DNA from: Roseiarcus sp963772555
GTDB taxonomy: Bacteria; Pseudomonadota; Alphaproteobacteria; Rhizobiales; Beijerinckiaceae
Length of the DNA: 64,000 nucleotides
Direction of reading: 5' to 3'
Assembly (NCBI GenBank): GCA_963772555.1
Contig: CAVYXQ010000023.1
Span: 91,790 to 155,789, forward strand
In this document: piece after piece, positions 16,418 to 24,454 of the stretch
Position numbering within the stretch: the stretch's first letter is position 1
How the letters are laid out: each line of letters opens with the position of its first letter
Notes under the pieces: model-generated
The model's input: only the letters and a program-made list of their open reading frames with translations
Told to the model about the DNA's origin: nothing
The model's database searches: none
Translations under genes and position numbers: made by a program

Positions 16418-17965
16418 CTAGAATAGCCATCGAAGGGCGCCAAAGACCATGAGGGCGAGGATGAACCCGAGGCCGCTATAGATTAAAGCCCCATGCGGGA
16501 TGTCGTGTTCGAGCTCTTTGGCGACCTTGCCGGCAGCGGCGGTTTCCAGTCGGACGACGGCGTCTTCCAGCCGTTTGGGCGCATCGGCCAAAAGGGCGAC
16601 GAACGCCGATACGCTTTCCACAGCGTTTTCGATCCGCCCGCGGGGTCCGAGATTCTCCGCGATCCAGGCGCCGACCACCGGTTCCGACGTCGACCACATG
16701 TTCAATTGCGGGTCGAGCTTGCGCGCCACGCCCTCGACGACGACCATGGTCTTCTGCAGGAGCACGAGTTCGACCCTGGTCGTCATGTCAAAAAGCGCGG
16801 TGATGTCGAAGAGGAGCGTCAGAAGCCTCGCCATCGAGATCTGATCGGCGGTGCGCGAATGGATCGGTTCGCCGATGGCGCGGAGCGCCTGGGCGAAATC
16901 CTCGACCCGGTGGGTGTGAGGCACGTAGCCCGCCTCGAAATGAACTTCCGCGACGCGATGATAATCGCGGCGGATAAAGCCGTACAGGATCTCGGCGAGG
17001 AACTTTCGCTCCTTTCGCCCGAGCCGTCCCATGATGCCGAAATCGACCGCGACGATGCGGCCGGACTCGTCGACGAAAAGATTGCCCTGATGCATGTCGG
17101 CGTGGAAGAAGCCGTCGCGCAGGGCGTTGCGCAGGAAGGTCTGGATCAGCGCCCTCGCCAGCGCCCGCGGATCGAAGCCCAGCGCCGCGAGACGGTCCGG
17201 ATCGGCGAGTGAGGCCCCGTCGATCCATTCCATTGTCATCACCTCGCGCGTCGTGCGGTCCCAGTCCACCGCCGGCGCGCGGATCTGCGGATCGTCACGC
17301 GAGTTCTCGGCAAATTCCGACGCCGCCGCGGCCTCGAGACGAAAGTCCATTTCCATGCGCACCGAGCGCGCCAGCGTGTCCACCACCTCGACAGGGCGCA
17401 AGCGGCGCAGGTCGGGCGCCAGTCGCTGCGCCAGTCGCGCCGCGAAGAACATGTCCGCCAGATCGCGGGCAAACCGCCGTTCGACGCCCGCGCGCAGCAC
17501 CTTCACGGCGACCGCCCTGTCGCCCTCCCTATCCGTCACCTCCGCGCGATGGACCTGGGCGATCGAGGCGGCGGCGACCGGCTCGCCGAAGCGCTTGTAC
17601 AGGGATTCGATCCTGGCGCCGAACGCCGCCTCGATGATGGCTATGGCCTCCTGCCGGCTCATGGGCGTGACGCGATCCTGCAGGCTCTCGAGCTCGAGGG
17701 CGACTTTGGCGCCGACAATGTCGGGCCTGGTCGACAGGAACTGGCCCATCTTGATGTAGGACGGGCCGAGCCTGTCGATGGCGCGCGAGAGACCCGCGAG
17801 CCCCTGGACATTGCGTTTGGCGATCAGATTGGAAAGAGCGAGCGGCAGGCGAGCGACCGGGGGCAGAAGCATCGGGTCGACGCCGACGAAAGCTCCCTCC
17901 CGGGCAAAGACGAAGCCCGCGCGCGCGAGCCGCAGACTATGGCCGAGCGCGCCGACGATGCCCAT
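16418..17965 (-). CDS. ubiB: ubiquinone biosynthesis kinase-like protein UbiB
   Basis: 515 residues from ATG 17965, three bases after the ubiE stop. UbiB is an atypical (ADCK/ABC1) kinase-like ATPase needed for ubiquinone synthesis. Seen: the KxGQ motif in SYIKMGQFLSTRPDI, the Ala-rich nucleotide loop AAASIAQVHRA, the lysine in AVAVKVLR, the catalytic loop HADMHQGNLFVD and the metal DFG (AVDFGIMG). Two C-terminal membrane helices end the chain (ALIYSGLGFILALMVFGAL), anchoring it to the inner membrane. Confidence 0.95.
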   Translation of the reverse strand: MGIVGALGHSLRLARAGFVFAREGAFVGVDPMLLPPVARLPLALSNLIAKRNVQGLAGLSRAIDRLGPSYIKMGQFLSTRPDIVGAKVALELESLQDRVTPMSRQEAIAIIEAAFGARIESLYKRFGEPVAAASIAQVHRAEVTDREGDRAVAVKVLRAGVERRFARDLADMFFAARLAQRLAPDLRRLRPVEVVDTLARSVRMEMDFRLEAAAASEFAENSRDDPQIRAPAVDWDRTTREVMTMEWIDGASLADPDRLAALGFDPRALARALIQTFLRNALRDGFFHADMHQGNLFVDESGRIVAVDFGIMGRLGRKERKFLAEILYGFIRRDYHRVAEVHFEAGYVPHTHRVEDFAQALRAIGEPIHSRTADQISMARLLTLLFDITALFDMTTRVELVLLQKTMVVVEGVARKLDPQLNMWSTSEPVVGAWIAENLGPRGRIENAVESVSAFVALLADAPKRLEDAVVRLETAAAGKVAKELEHDIPHGALIYSGLGFILALMVFGALRWLF

Positions 17966-17968
17966 CAA

Positions 17969-18724
17969 TCAGAGCTTCCAGCCCGAATGGATGGCCACGA
18001 CCCCGCCGCTCAGGCGGGTGATCCCCACGCGAGCGAACCCGGCGGCGGCGATCGTGTCGGTGAAGAGGTCGGGCGGGGGGAACTTGCGGATCGATTCGAC
18101 AAGATAGCGGTAGGGGGCGCCATCGCCCGCCACGATCTTGCCGAGCGCCGGAATGGCGGCGAAGGAGTAGGCGTCGTACACACCGTCGAGCAGGGGCAGG
18201 TCGACGCGGGAGAATTCGAGGCAGAGAAAATGCCCCCCGCGCCTCAAGGTGCGATACGCCTCGGCCAGCGCCTTTTCGATGCGCGGCACATTGCGAATGC
18301 CGAAGGCGATCGTGTAGGCGTCGAAGCGCGCGTCGGCAAAGGGAAGCGCCTCCGCGTTCGCTTCGACGAAAGCGACCCGATCGTCGAGGCCGCGCTTCCG
18401 CGCGCGCTCATGCCCCACCCGCAGCATGTCGGGGTTTATGTCCGCGACCGTCGCCGATGTCAGCAGACCGCCGGCGCGAACGACGCGGAAAGCGACATCG
18501 CCCGTGCCGCCGGCCACGTCCAGATGGGCGAAGGCTCGCGATCGCGGCGGTCGAACCTTGGCGACGAGAATGTCCTTCCACCACCGATGCAGTCCGAAGG
18601 ACATCAGATCGTTCATCAGGTCGTACCGTCCGGCGACCTTGTGGAACACGTCGTCCACCAGATCCTGCTTTTCCTCCAGGCGAACGGCCCGCCGGCCGAA
18701 ATGCGTTTGCTCGGACGCAGGCAT
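17969..18724 (-). CDS. ubiE: bifunctional demethylmenaquinone/ubiquinone methyltransferase UbiE
   Basis: 251 residues. UbiE does the C-methylation step of ubiquinone with S-adenosylmethionine. Seen: FGRRAVRLEEKQDLVDDVFH, YDLMNDLMSFGLHRWWK, the SAM loop DVAGGTGDVAFR and DAYTIAFGIRNV. ATG 18724 is preferred because of GGGGAGA upstream. An in-frame ATG at 18787 overlaps the hisF stop by one base and would add 21 residues, so it cannot be excluded. Next gene is ubiB. Confidence 0.94.
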   Translation of the reverse strand: MPASEQTHFGRRAVRLEEKQDLVDDVFHKVAGRYDLMNDLMSFGLHRWWKDILVAKVRPPRSRAFAHLDVAGGTGDVAFRVVRAGGLLTSATVADINPDMLRVGHERARKRGLDDRVAFVEANAEALPFADARFDAYTIAFGIRNVPRIEKALAEAYRTLRRGGHFLCLEFSRVDLPLLDGVYDAYSFAAIPALGKIVAGDGAPYRYLVESIRKFPPPDLFTDTIAAAGFARVGITRLSGGVVAIHSGWKL

Positions 18725-18786
18725 GGAATCTCCCCCCAGGCCGCGGGAACTTATCGCGCCCGGCAGCCGGCGTACATCGGTCGCCA

Positions 18787-19563
18787 TCAGTCCATCCGCA
18801 CGGGAATGCCGGCCTCGGCCATGCGCGCCTTCGCCTCCCGGATGGTGAACTCGCCGAAATGAAAGATCGTGGCGGCCAGCACCGCACTGGCGTGGCCTTG
18901 CTTTACCCCGGCCACCAGATGATCGAGATCGCCGACGCCGCCGGAGGCGATCACCGGGATCGACACCGCGTCCGCGACGGCGCGCGTCAGCTCGAGGTCG
19001 AAGCCCTGTTTGGAGCCGTCGCGATCCATCGACGTCAGCAGGATTTCCCCCGCGCCGAGCGCGGCGACCTCCCGGGCATAGGCGACCGCGTCGATGCCGG
19101 TCGGCCGACGGCCGCCGTGGGTGAAGATCTCCCAGCGGGGCGCCTCGCCCCGCGCTGCCACGCGCTTCGCGTCGATGGCGACGACGACGCACTGACTGCC
19201 GAACTTCTCCGCCGCCTGACGGACGAATCGCCGGTCGGCGACCGCCGCCGAATTGATCGAGGCCTTGTCGGCGCCGGCGAGCAGGAGCTTGCGGATGTCG
19301 TCGATCGTGCGCACGCCGCCGCCGACCGTCAGCGGCATAAAGCAGACCTCGGCGGTGCGACGCACGACATCGAGCAGGATGCCGCGGTCTTCGTTGCTGG
19401 CGGCGATATCGAGAAAGCAGAGCTCGTCCGCGCCCGCCCGGTCGTAGGCCATTGCGCTCTCGACCGGATCGCCGGCGTCGCGCAGGTCGACGAATTTCAC
19501 GCCCTTGACGACGCGGCCGTCCTTGACGTCGAGGCAGGGGATGAGGCGGGCTTTCAAGCTCAT
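18787..19563 (-). CDS. hisF: imidazole glycerol phosphate synthase cyclase subunit
   Basis: 258 residues, TIM barrel. HisF uses ammonia delivered by HisH to make IGP and AICAR in histidine synthesis. The catalytic aspartates are in IPCLDVKDGRVVKG and LLTSMDRDGSKQG; phosphate loops LTVGGGVRT and VIASGGVGDL are present. ATG 19563 overlaps the hisA stop by 4 bases. Downstream lies ubiE. Confidence 0.97.
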   Translation of the reverse strand: MSLKARLIPCLDVKDGRVVKGVKFVDLRDAGDPVESAMAYDRAGADELCFLDIAASNEDRGILLDVVRRTAEVCFMPLTVGGGVRTIDDIRKLLLAGADKASINSAAVADRRFVRQAAEKFGSQCVVVAIDAKRVAARGEAPRWEIFTHGGRRPTGIDAVAYAREVAALGAGEILLTSMDRDGSKQGFDLELTRAVADAVSIPVIASGGVGDLDHLVAGVKQGHASAVLAATIFHFGEFTIREAKARMAEAGIPVRMD

Positions 19564-20318
19564 GGGTCGGCGCTTTCCGACAGTCGGGCGTCGGCGGCGC
19601 GCAGGAGAGCCAGCGCCTCGCGCGGGTCGAGCCGCCCATCGTAGAGGGCGCGGCCGGCGATCGCGCCGGCGAGGCGGGCGCAGTCTGGCCCCGCAAGGCG
19701 GCGCACGTCCTCGATCGAAGCGAGCCCGCCGGAGGCGATGACCGGAATCGTGAGCGCCTCCGCGAGGGCGACCGTGCCTGCGATATCGAGGCCCGAGAGC
19801 GCGCCGTCGCGGGCGATGTCGGTATAGATGATCGCGGCGACGCCCGCATCCTCGAAACGGCGACCAAGCTCGAGCGCAGAGACGTTCGAGGTCTTGGCCC
19901 AGCCCTCGACCGCGACGCGGCCGTCGCGCGCGTCGACGCCGACCGCGATCCGGTTCGGGAACAATCGCGCCGCCTCGCGCACGAAGTCGGGATCGCGCAC
20001 GGCGGCGGTGCCGATGATGACGCGGCTGACGCCCGCCTCCAGCCAGCCGATGACCGTCTTCATGTCGCGGATGCCGCCGCCGAGCTGCGCCCTCAGGGCG
20101 ACGGCGGCGAGGACGCGCTTCACCGCCTCGACGTTGACCGGGGCGCCGGCGAAAGCGCCGTCGAGATCGACGATATGCAGATGGTCGAAGCCCTGGTGGG
20201 CGAAGATCCTCGCCTGCGCGGCCGGGTCCGTGTTGAACACCGTCGCTTGCGCCATATCGCCGCGCAGGAGGCGGACGCATTCGCCGTTCTTCAGGTCGAT
20301 GGCGGGGTAAAGGATCAC
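19560..20318 (-). CDS. hisA: ProFAR isomerase HisA
   Basis: 252 residues from GTG 20318, which overlaps the hisH stop as GTGA. An in-frame GTG three codons earlier (20327) is possible but lies deeper in hisH. Motifs: LYPAIDLKNGECVRL with the first catalytic Asp, LGGGIRD, IYTDIARDG with the second Asp, and VIASGGLASIED. It carries out the Amadori isomerisation between HisI/HisE and HisF in histidine synthesis. Confidence 0.96.
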   Translation of the reverse strand: MILYPAIDLKNGECVRLLRGDMAQATVFNTDPAAQARIFAHQGFDHLHIVDLDGAFAGAPVNVEAVKRVLAAVALRAQLGGGIRDMKTVIGWLEAGVSRVIIGTAAVRDPDFVREAARLFPNRIAVGVDARDGRVAVEGWAKTSNVSALELGRRFEDAGVAAIIYTDIARDGALSGLDIAGTVALAEALTIPVIASGGLASIEDVRRLAGPDCARLAGAIAGRALYDGRLDPREALALLRAADARLSESADP

Positions 20319-20965
20319 GGGCGCCACTTGAGGAAGTTCGCGATCAGCCTGAGCCCGAGCGTCTGGCTTTTCTCGGGGTGGAACTGCGTGCCGAGAATGT
20401 TGTCCCGTGCAAGGATCGCGGTCACCGGACCGCCATAGTCGGCGGTCGCCACGACGTCGACCGGGTTCGCCGGATAGACTTGGTAGGAATGGACGAAATA
20501 GGCATGCAGGCCGTGCGGTCCGGTATGGATCCCGTCGAGCACGGGATGATCGCGCCGCACGTCGAGCGTGTTCCAGCCCATGTGAGGAATTTTAAGTCCA
20601 GGATCTGTTGGCTTGATCGGCGCGACGTCGCCCTCGATCCAGTTCAGCCCGGCGACCGTCTCGTGCTCGAGCCCGCGCGTCGCCATGAGCTGGGCGCCGA
20701 CGCATATGCCGAGGAACGGCTTGCCGCGCTGGCGGACAGCCTCTTCCAATGCCTCGACCATGCCGGCCAGACGATCGAGCCCGCGCCGGCAATCGGCGAA
20801 GGCGCCGACGCCTGGCAGCACGATGTGTTCGGCGGCGAGCACCTCCTCGGGCCGCGGCGTGACCCTGATCTCGCGGGCAAGCCCGGCCTCGCGGGCGGCG
20901 CGCTCGAACGCTTTCTGGGCCGAGTGCAGGTTGCCGGAGCCGTAGTCGACGATGGCGACCGTCAT
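20315..20965 (-). CDS. hisH: imidazole glycerol phosphate synthase glutaminase subunit
   Basis: 216 residues, class I glutamine amidotransferase. Catalytic Cys in LGICVGAQLM, His-Glu in GTQFHPEKSQ, oxyanion region LPGVGAFADC. It supplies ammonia to HisF. ATG 20965 lies 14 bases after the hisB stop; the frame is open further upstream but that overlaps hisB. Coupled to hisA by a 4-base overlap. Confidence 0.96.
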   Translation of the reverse strand: MTVAIVDYGSGNLHSAQKAFERAAREAGLAREIRVTPRPEEVLAAEHIVLPGVGAFADCRRGLDRLAGMVEALEEAVRQRGKPFLGICVGAQLMATRGLEHETVAGLNWIEGDVAPIKPTDPGLKIPHMGWNTLDVRRDHPVLDGIHTGPHGLHAYFVHSYQVYPANPVDVVATADYGGPVTAILARDNILGTQFHPEKSQTLGLRLIANFLKWRP

Positions 20966-20979
20966 GGCGCGCCCATCGC

Positions 20980-21567
20980 TTACAGCGCGCCTTTGGTCGA
21001 CGGCACGGCGCCGGCCTGGCGGGGATCGATGGCGACCGCCGCTTTCAGCGCCCGCGCGACGCCCTTGAAGCACGATTCGGCGATGTGGTGGCTGTTGGCG
21101 CCGTAAAGGGTCTCGATATGCAGCGTCAGCCCGGCGTTGCCGGCGAGCGCCTGAAAGAACTCGCGCACCAGCTCTGCGTCGAACGCCCCGATCCGTTCGG
21201 TCGGAAATTCCGTGCGGAAGACGAGGAACGGCCGGCCTGAGATGTCGAGCGCGACCCGCGTCAGCGTCTCGTCCATCGGCAGGAGGCAGTCGGCGAAGCG
21301 GGCAAGACCGCGCTTGTCGCCGAGCGCCTTCAGGAGCGCCTGGCCGAGCGCGATCCCCACATCCTCGACAGTGTGGTGATCGTCGATATGGCGGTCGCCT
21401 TCGGCCCGGATGGTCATGTCGATCGACGAGTGGCGCGCCAGCTGCTCGAGCATGTGATCGAAAAACCCGACGCCGGTGGCGATGTCGGACGCCCCCGAGC
21501 CGTCGAGGTCGACGCCGACGTCGATGCTCGTCTCCTTCGTCTTGCGTGCGATTGCGCCCTTGCGCAT
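20980..21567 (-). CDS. hisB: imidazoleglycerol-phosphate dehydratase
   Basis: 195 residues, the monofunctional IGPD form usual outside enterobacteria. Metal-binding motifs: HIDDHHTVEDVGI and GANSHHIAE, with FFDHMLEQLARHS. It dehydrates IGP to imidazole acetol phosphate. First gene of the minus-strand his-ubi-coa-dut block. The 279 bases upstream (21568-21846) show no convincing gene; they should carry its promoter. Confidence 0.97.
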   Translation of the reverse strand: MRKGAIARKTKETSIDVGVDLDGSGASDIATGVGFFDHMLEQLARHSSIDMTIRAEGDRHIDDHHTVEDVGIALGQALLKALGDKRGLARFADCLLPMDETLTRVALDISGRPFLVFRTEFPTERIGAFDAELVREFFQALAGNAGLTLHIETLYGANSHHIAESCFKGVARALKAAVAIDPRQAGAVPSTKGAL

Positions 21568-21846
21568 GGCGGGTCCCAGCGCCTCTCGAAGAACTTCGGG
21601 GGCGCGTGTTAGCAGGCGGCGGCCTGCTTGGCCACCCGCGCCGCAACCTCCCGTACTTGGCGGCGCGCCAGGCCATGAGCATATGCGTTAAGCTCGCTCA
21701 GCCGAGGGAGGCCGGTCTTGCCGGCTCCAATCATCGAGCGCCGCTGATCGGTCTGGCGAAAGCCGGCGCCCGAGTCGGCGTCACTGCTGAGAGGGCGAGC
21801 GTGCGGCAGCGGCTCGGCATCGAGGCGTCCTAAGAATCAGGTTCGT

Positions 21847-22575
21847 TCACCGCGGCGAGAAGCGCGCGAACTCGCCCGCGAACGCCTTGGCGAGCGGCGG
21901 CGCATAGGTGTTGCGCTTCGAGGTTTTCAGCCCGATCCTGACCAGGCTCTCGGCGAGGCTCACGGCGCAGGCGACGCCGTCCAGCACCGGGACCCCGGCC
22001 CTTCGCCCGAGTTCGCGCGCAAGGTCTGTCATCCCGGCGCAGCCGAGCACGATCGCCTCCGCTCCGTCCTCGGCGAGCGCGCGCGCAATCTCGGCCTCAA
22101 TTCTTGAGCGCGCCTCGGAGCCCGGCTCCTCGAGCGCCAGCACCGGAACGTCGGCCGCGCGGACACGCGCGCAGCGGACGCTGAGGCCGTATTTGGCGAG
22201 ATTGCGCTCGATCGGCGCGATCGAGCGGGAAAGGGTGGTGACGACGCTGAACTTCTCGGCGATCAGGCTCGCCATGTGGAAGGCCGCTTCGCCGATGCCG
22301 ACGACCGGCGCGGCCGCTGCACAGCGCGCGGCCTCGAGGCCGGTGTCGTCGAAACAGGCGATGACGAACGCGTCGGCATCAACGGCCTTGGCGATTTCGG
22401 TCAGAAGTCCCGGCACGGAAAAGGCCTCGTCGAAATAGCCCTCGATGCTCGGCGGGCCGAACCCGGGATTGACGGCCCGGATTTCGACGCCGGGCGAGGC
22501 GACGGCTTTGGCGGCGGCGCCGATCTTGGCGGTCATCGAGGCGGTGGTGTTCGGGTTGACGACCTGAATTCGCAT
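21847..22575 (-). CDS. Asp/Glu/hydantoin racemase family protein (possible allantoin racemase)
   Basis: 242 residues from ATG 22575 (MRIQVVNPNTT), chosen over an upstream frame that reads through a repeat-like sequence. Family features: VVNPNTTASMT at the start, the first catalytic Cys in VIACFDDTGLEAA and the second in EAIVLGCAGMTDLA. The family racemises hydantoins or allantoin. With an allantoinase and guanine deaminase 12 kb away, allantoin racemase is a reasonable guess, but hydantoin is equally possible. It is a single gene. Confidence 0.85.
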   Translation of the reverse strand: MRIQVVNPNTTASMTAKIGAAAKAVASPGVEIRAVNPGFGPPSIEGYFDEAFSVPGLLTEIAKAVDADAFVIACFDDTGLEAARCAAAAPVVGIGEAAFHMASLIAEKFSVVTTLSRSIAPIERNLAKYGLSVRCARVRAADVPVLALEEPGSEARSRIEAEIARALAEDGAEAIVLGCAGMTDLARELGRRAGVPVLDGVACAVSLAESLVRIGLKTSKRNTYAPPLAKAFAGEFARFSPR

Positions 22576-22870
22576 GCGAAAAATTCCTGACAGCCTTGGG
22601 TCACGCGCGCCTGTGTCTTCGTGCTCCTTCGTGTCCCTTGTGGTCAATCAATTCGCCAAATAGAGCGCCAGCGAGCGCGAAGGCGGCTCTGTCCGCTTTT
22701 GCCGAACAGGATGGGGCCCGCGCCCGCGAGTCGGCCCGACGCGGCTCCGGATCATTTGTCTGACAGTCTGCGTATTACAGGAACGTTTCAAACCGTCTAA
22801 CTTTTGGCTTCTCTTGGAATCTCTTCGCCGGCGACGAATTTCCCTTCGCAATGCTCTTTGTTTGCCGTTT

Positions 22871-22896
22871 GGATTTCCTTGGATTTCCTTGGATTT
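22871..22896. repeat. 10-base tandem repeat, about 2.6 copies
   Basis: GGATTTCCTT at 22871-22880 is repeated exactly at 22881-22890 and then partly as GGATTT at 22891-22896. The surrounding sequence is non-coding. Confidence 0.8.
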
Positions 22897-23117
22897 TCTC
22901 GTCAGAATCGTGACTTTCCAATATGTTATGGCCATACGGCGCGCAATAAACATTCGACGCCGCCCGCTCTCACGGGATCCCGGTTGAGCAAAATTTGCGG
23001 CGGTCGTTTAGCGGGTTGCGCAACTTATTCACAGGCTTGTGGAGGCCTACGAGCGGGCGGCGGGCTTGCACAAGATATTCAAGCACGATTTCTGATTTTG
23101 GCAAAGAGAATGTTGGC

Positions 23118-23144
23118 GCCATCGAAGCCATCGAAGCCATCGCA
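23118..23144. repeat. 9-base tandem repeat, 3 copies
   Basis: GCCATCGAA occurs at 23118-23126 and 23127-23135, with a third copy changed by one base (GCCATCGCA) at 23136-23144. Confidence 0.8.
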
Positions 23145-23339
23145 AGCCGCCCGGCGCCGAAAGCACGATGCCGCCAAGACGGCAGCGTCATTTCTCCAGA
23201 CCTTGCCGACCTTCCTCGCACTTGCTGGCAAGTCGGCGCTTTGTTGTCGATCTTCCTTAAGCCTGAACGCCGATGACTCTGGGCTTCCGGCGCGACGAAG
23301 GCGATCATCTGGCCATCGCGCAAGAGGAGGGACGGGTCA

Positions 23340-24053
23340 ATGGACATAACGAGGAAGAAGCGCGTCCTGAATGCGGGTTCCGGGGCTGCGGCCGCGGCTC
23401 GGCTCCGCGAGTTCTTTTCCGCCTCCGATTATGACGAGGTGCGGCTCGACATTGACGCATCGGTCAAGCCCGATCTCGTCGGCTCCTTCGCCGGCATGCG
23501 CGGCCAGATCGCCGACGCCAGCTTCGACGCCATATGGTCGTCGCACAGTCTCGAACATCTGCACGCGCATGAAGCGCCGGTCGCGCTTGCCGAATTTCGA
23601 CGAGTGTTGCGAGCGGACGGGTTCGCGATCATCACCTGCCCGAATGTCGCCGCCGCAGCCCGGCTGCTGGAAACGCAAGACATCGAAGAGGTCGTCTATC
23701 ATTCCGCCGCCGGCCCGATCCGCATCCTCGACATCCTCTACGGGCACGCGCCCTCGATCGAGGCGGGACGCCTCCACATGGCGCACCGGACCGGTTTCAC
23801 TTCCGCCCGCCTGGGGCGACTGGCGGCGCAGGCCGGCTTTTTCGAGACGCGCGTCCTCGAAGGCGACGACTTCGATCTCTGGGCCGCGCTGCTGATGCCG
23901 CGCGCCGACTGCTCGGAGCTGGCGCGACGCTTTGCCGCGACTGTCGTTGCCGGTCTCTTCCGCGAGGAGCTCGCGGCCACTCTCGAAGAGCCCGCGCCCG
24001 AGCGACCCCGGTCGCATGTGCGTCGACGGGTCAATCCTGTCGGCGCCCCATAG
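23340..24053 (+). CDS. SAM-dependent class I methyltransferase
   Basis: 237 residues. Motif I is a little unusual (RVLNAGSGAAAAA); the acidic motif II is DEVRLDIDAS and the Methyltransf_11-like core follows: FDAIWSSHSLEHLHAHEAPV, ALAEFRRVLRADGFAIITCP. ATG 23340 has a strong GAGGAGGGA site. The substrate is unknown. It stands alone, convergent with the large glycosyltransferase gene, and proteins of this sort often work in sugar or lipid modification clusters, so a link to that locus is possible. Confidence 0.8.
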   Translation: MDITRKKRVLNAGSGAAAAARLREFFSASDYDEVRLDIDASVKPDLVGSFAGMRGQIADASFDAIWSSHSLEHLHAHEAPVALAEFRRVLRADGFAIITCPNVAAAARLLETQDIEEVVYHSAAGPIRILDILYGHAPSIEAGRLHMAHRTGFTSARLGRLAAQAGFFETRVLEGDDFDLWAALLMPRADCSELARRFAATVVAGLFREELAATLEEPAPERPRSHVRRRVNPVGAP

Positions 24054-24454
24054 GTCCGGGCCCGTTGAACCGGCGAGCGCCCTCGCCGGCGCCAAGCGCG
24101 CGGCAAACGATCACGGCAAGCGCGAAGGCCAAGCGGTTAATGCAATGGCCAAGATCCCCGCCGCGCGCATACGCCTCGACGGCTCGATCCGGGCCTAGAG
24201 CCGGTTCCCTGGCGCCCGACGCTCCAATAGCGAAACCCTCGGTTGCGCATGTCGCTGGGTGAATAAATGTCGTGAAGATCTACGATCGCGTTCGGTCAGC
24301 CACATGCCTCTTCGTGTCGACCCCACGGCAACATGCCGATGGAAAAGTATTATCCGAGATCATGGATACGCTTGCGTTATTACGGGCGTTATTGCCGCCG
24401 CAACGCTCCTTGGCGGCGAGCCGCCGATGAGACGCCTCCTACCGCGGCGACAGC
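24054..24454. other. intergenic stretch between convergent genes
   Basis: 401 bases between the methyltransferase stop and the glycosyltransferase stop. Open frames here (for example 24259-24648 on the plus strand) run into the antisense of the glycosyltransferase and have no recognisable product. No tRNA, clear terminator or long repeat is seen. Confidence 0.5.

Larger units (their letters stand above)
22576..23339. other. 764-base non-coding stretch with short repeats
   Basis: No frame here has convincing coding character; several open frames of about 100-180 codons have no family resemblance. The stretch is richer in A+T than its surroundings in 22790-22960. It contains a low-complexity CACGAAG-type run (22615-22648), a 10-base and a 9-base tandem repeat, and a perfect DnaA-box-like TTATTCACA at 23025-23033 with an inverted partial copy just after it. 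A GAGGAGGGA ribosome site for the next gene lies at about 23322-23330. Confidence 0.5.

Noticed and set aside
21568..21846. Possible dehydrogenase remnant upstream of hisB
   Set aside because: Only a short Gly/Ala-rich phrase; no nucleotide-binding motif and no flanking homology.
22871..23144. Possible CRISPR array
   Set aside because: Repeats are 9-10 bases and directly abutting, with no spacers and no cas genes.
22804..23349. Open frames in the 764-base spacer
   Set aside because: No family resemblance, no ribosome sites, and they cross tandem repeats.
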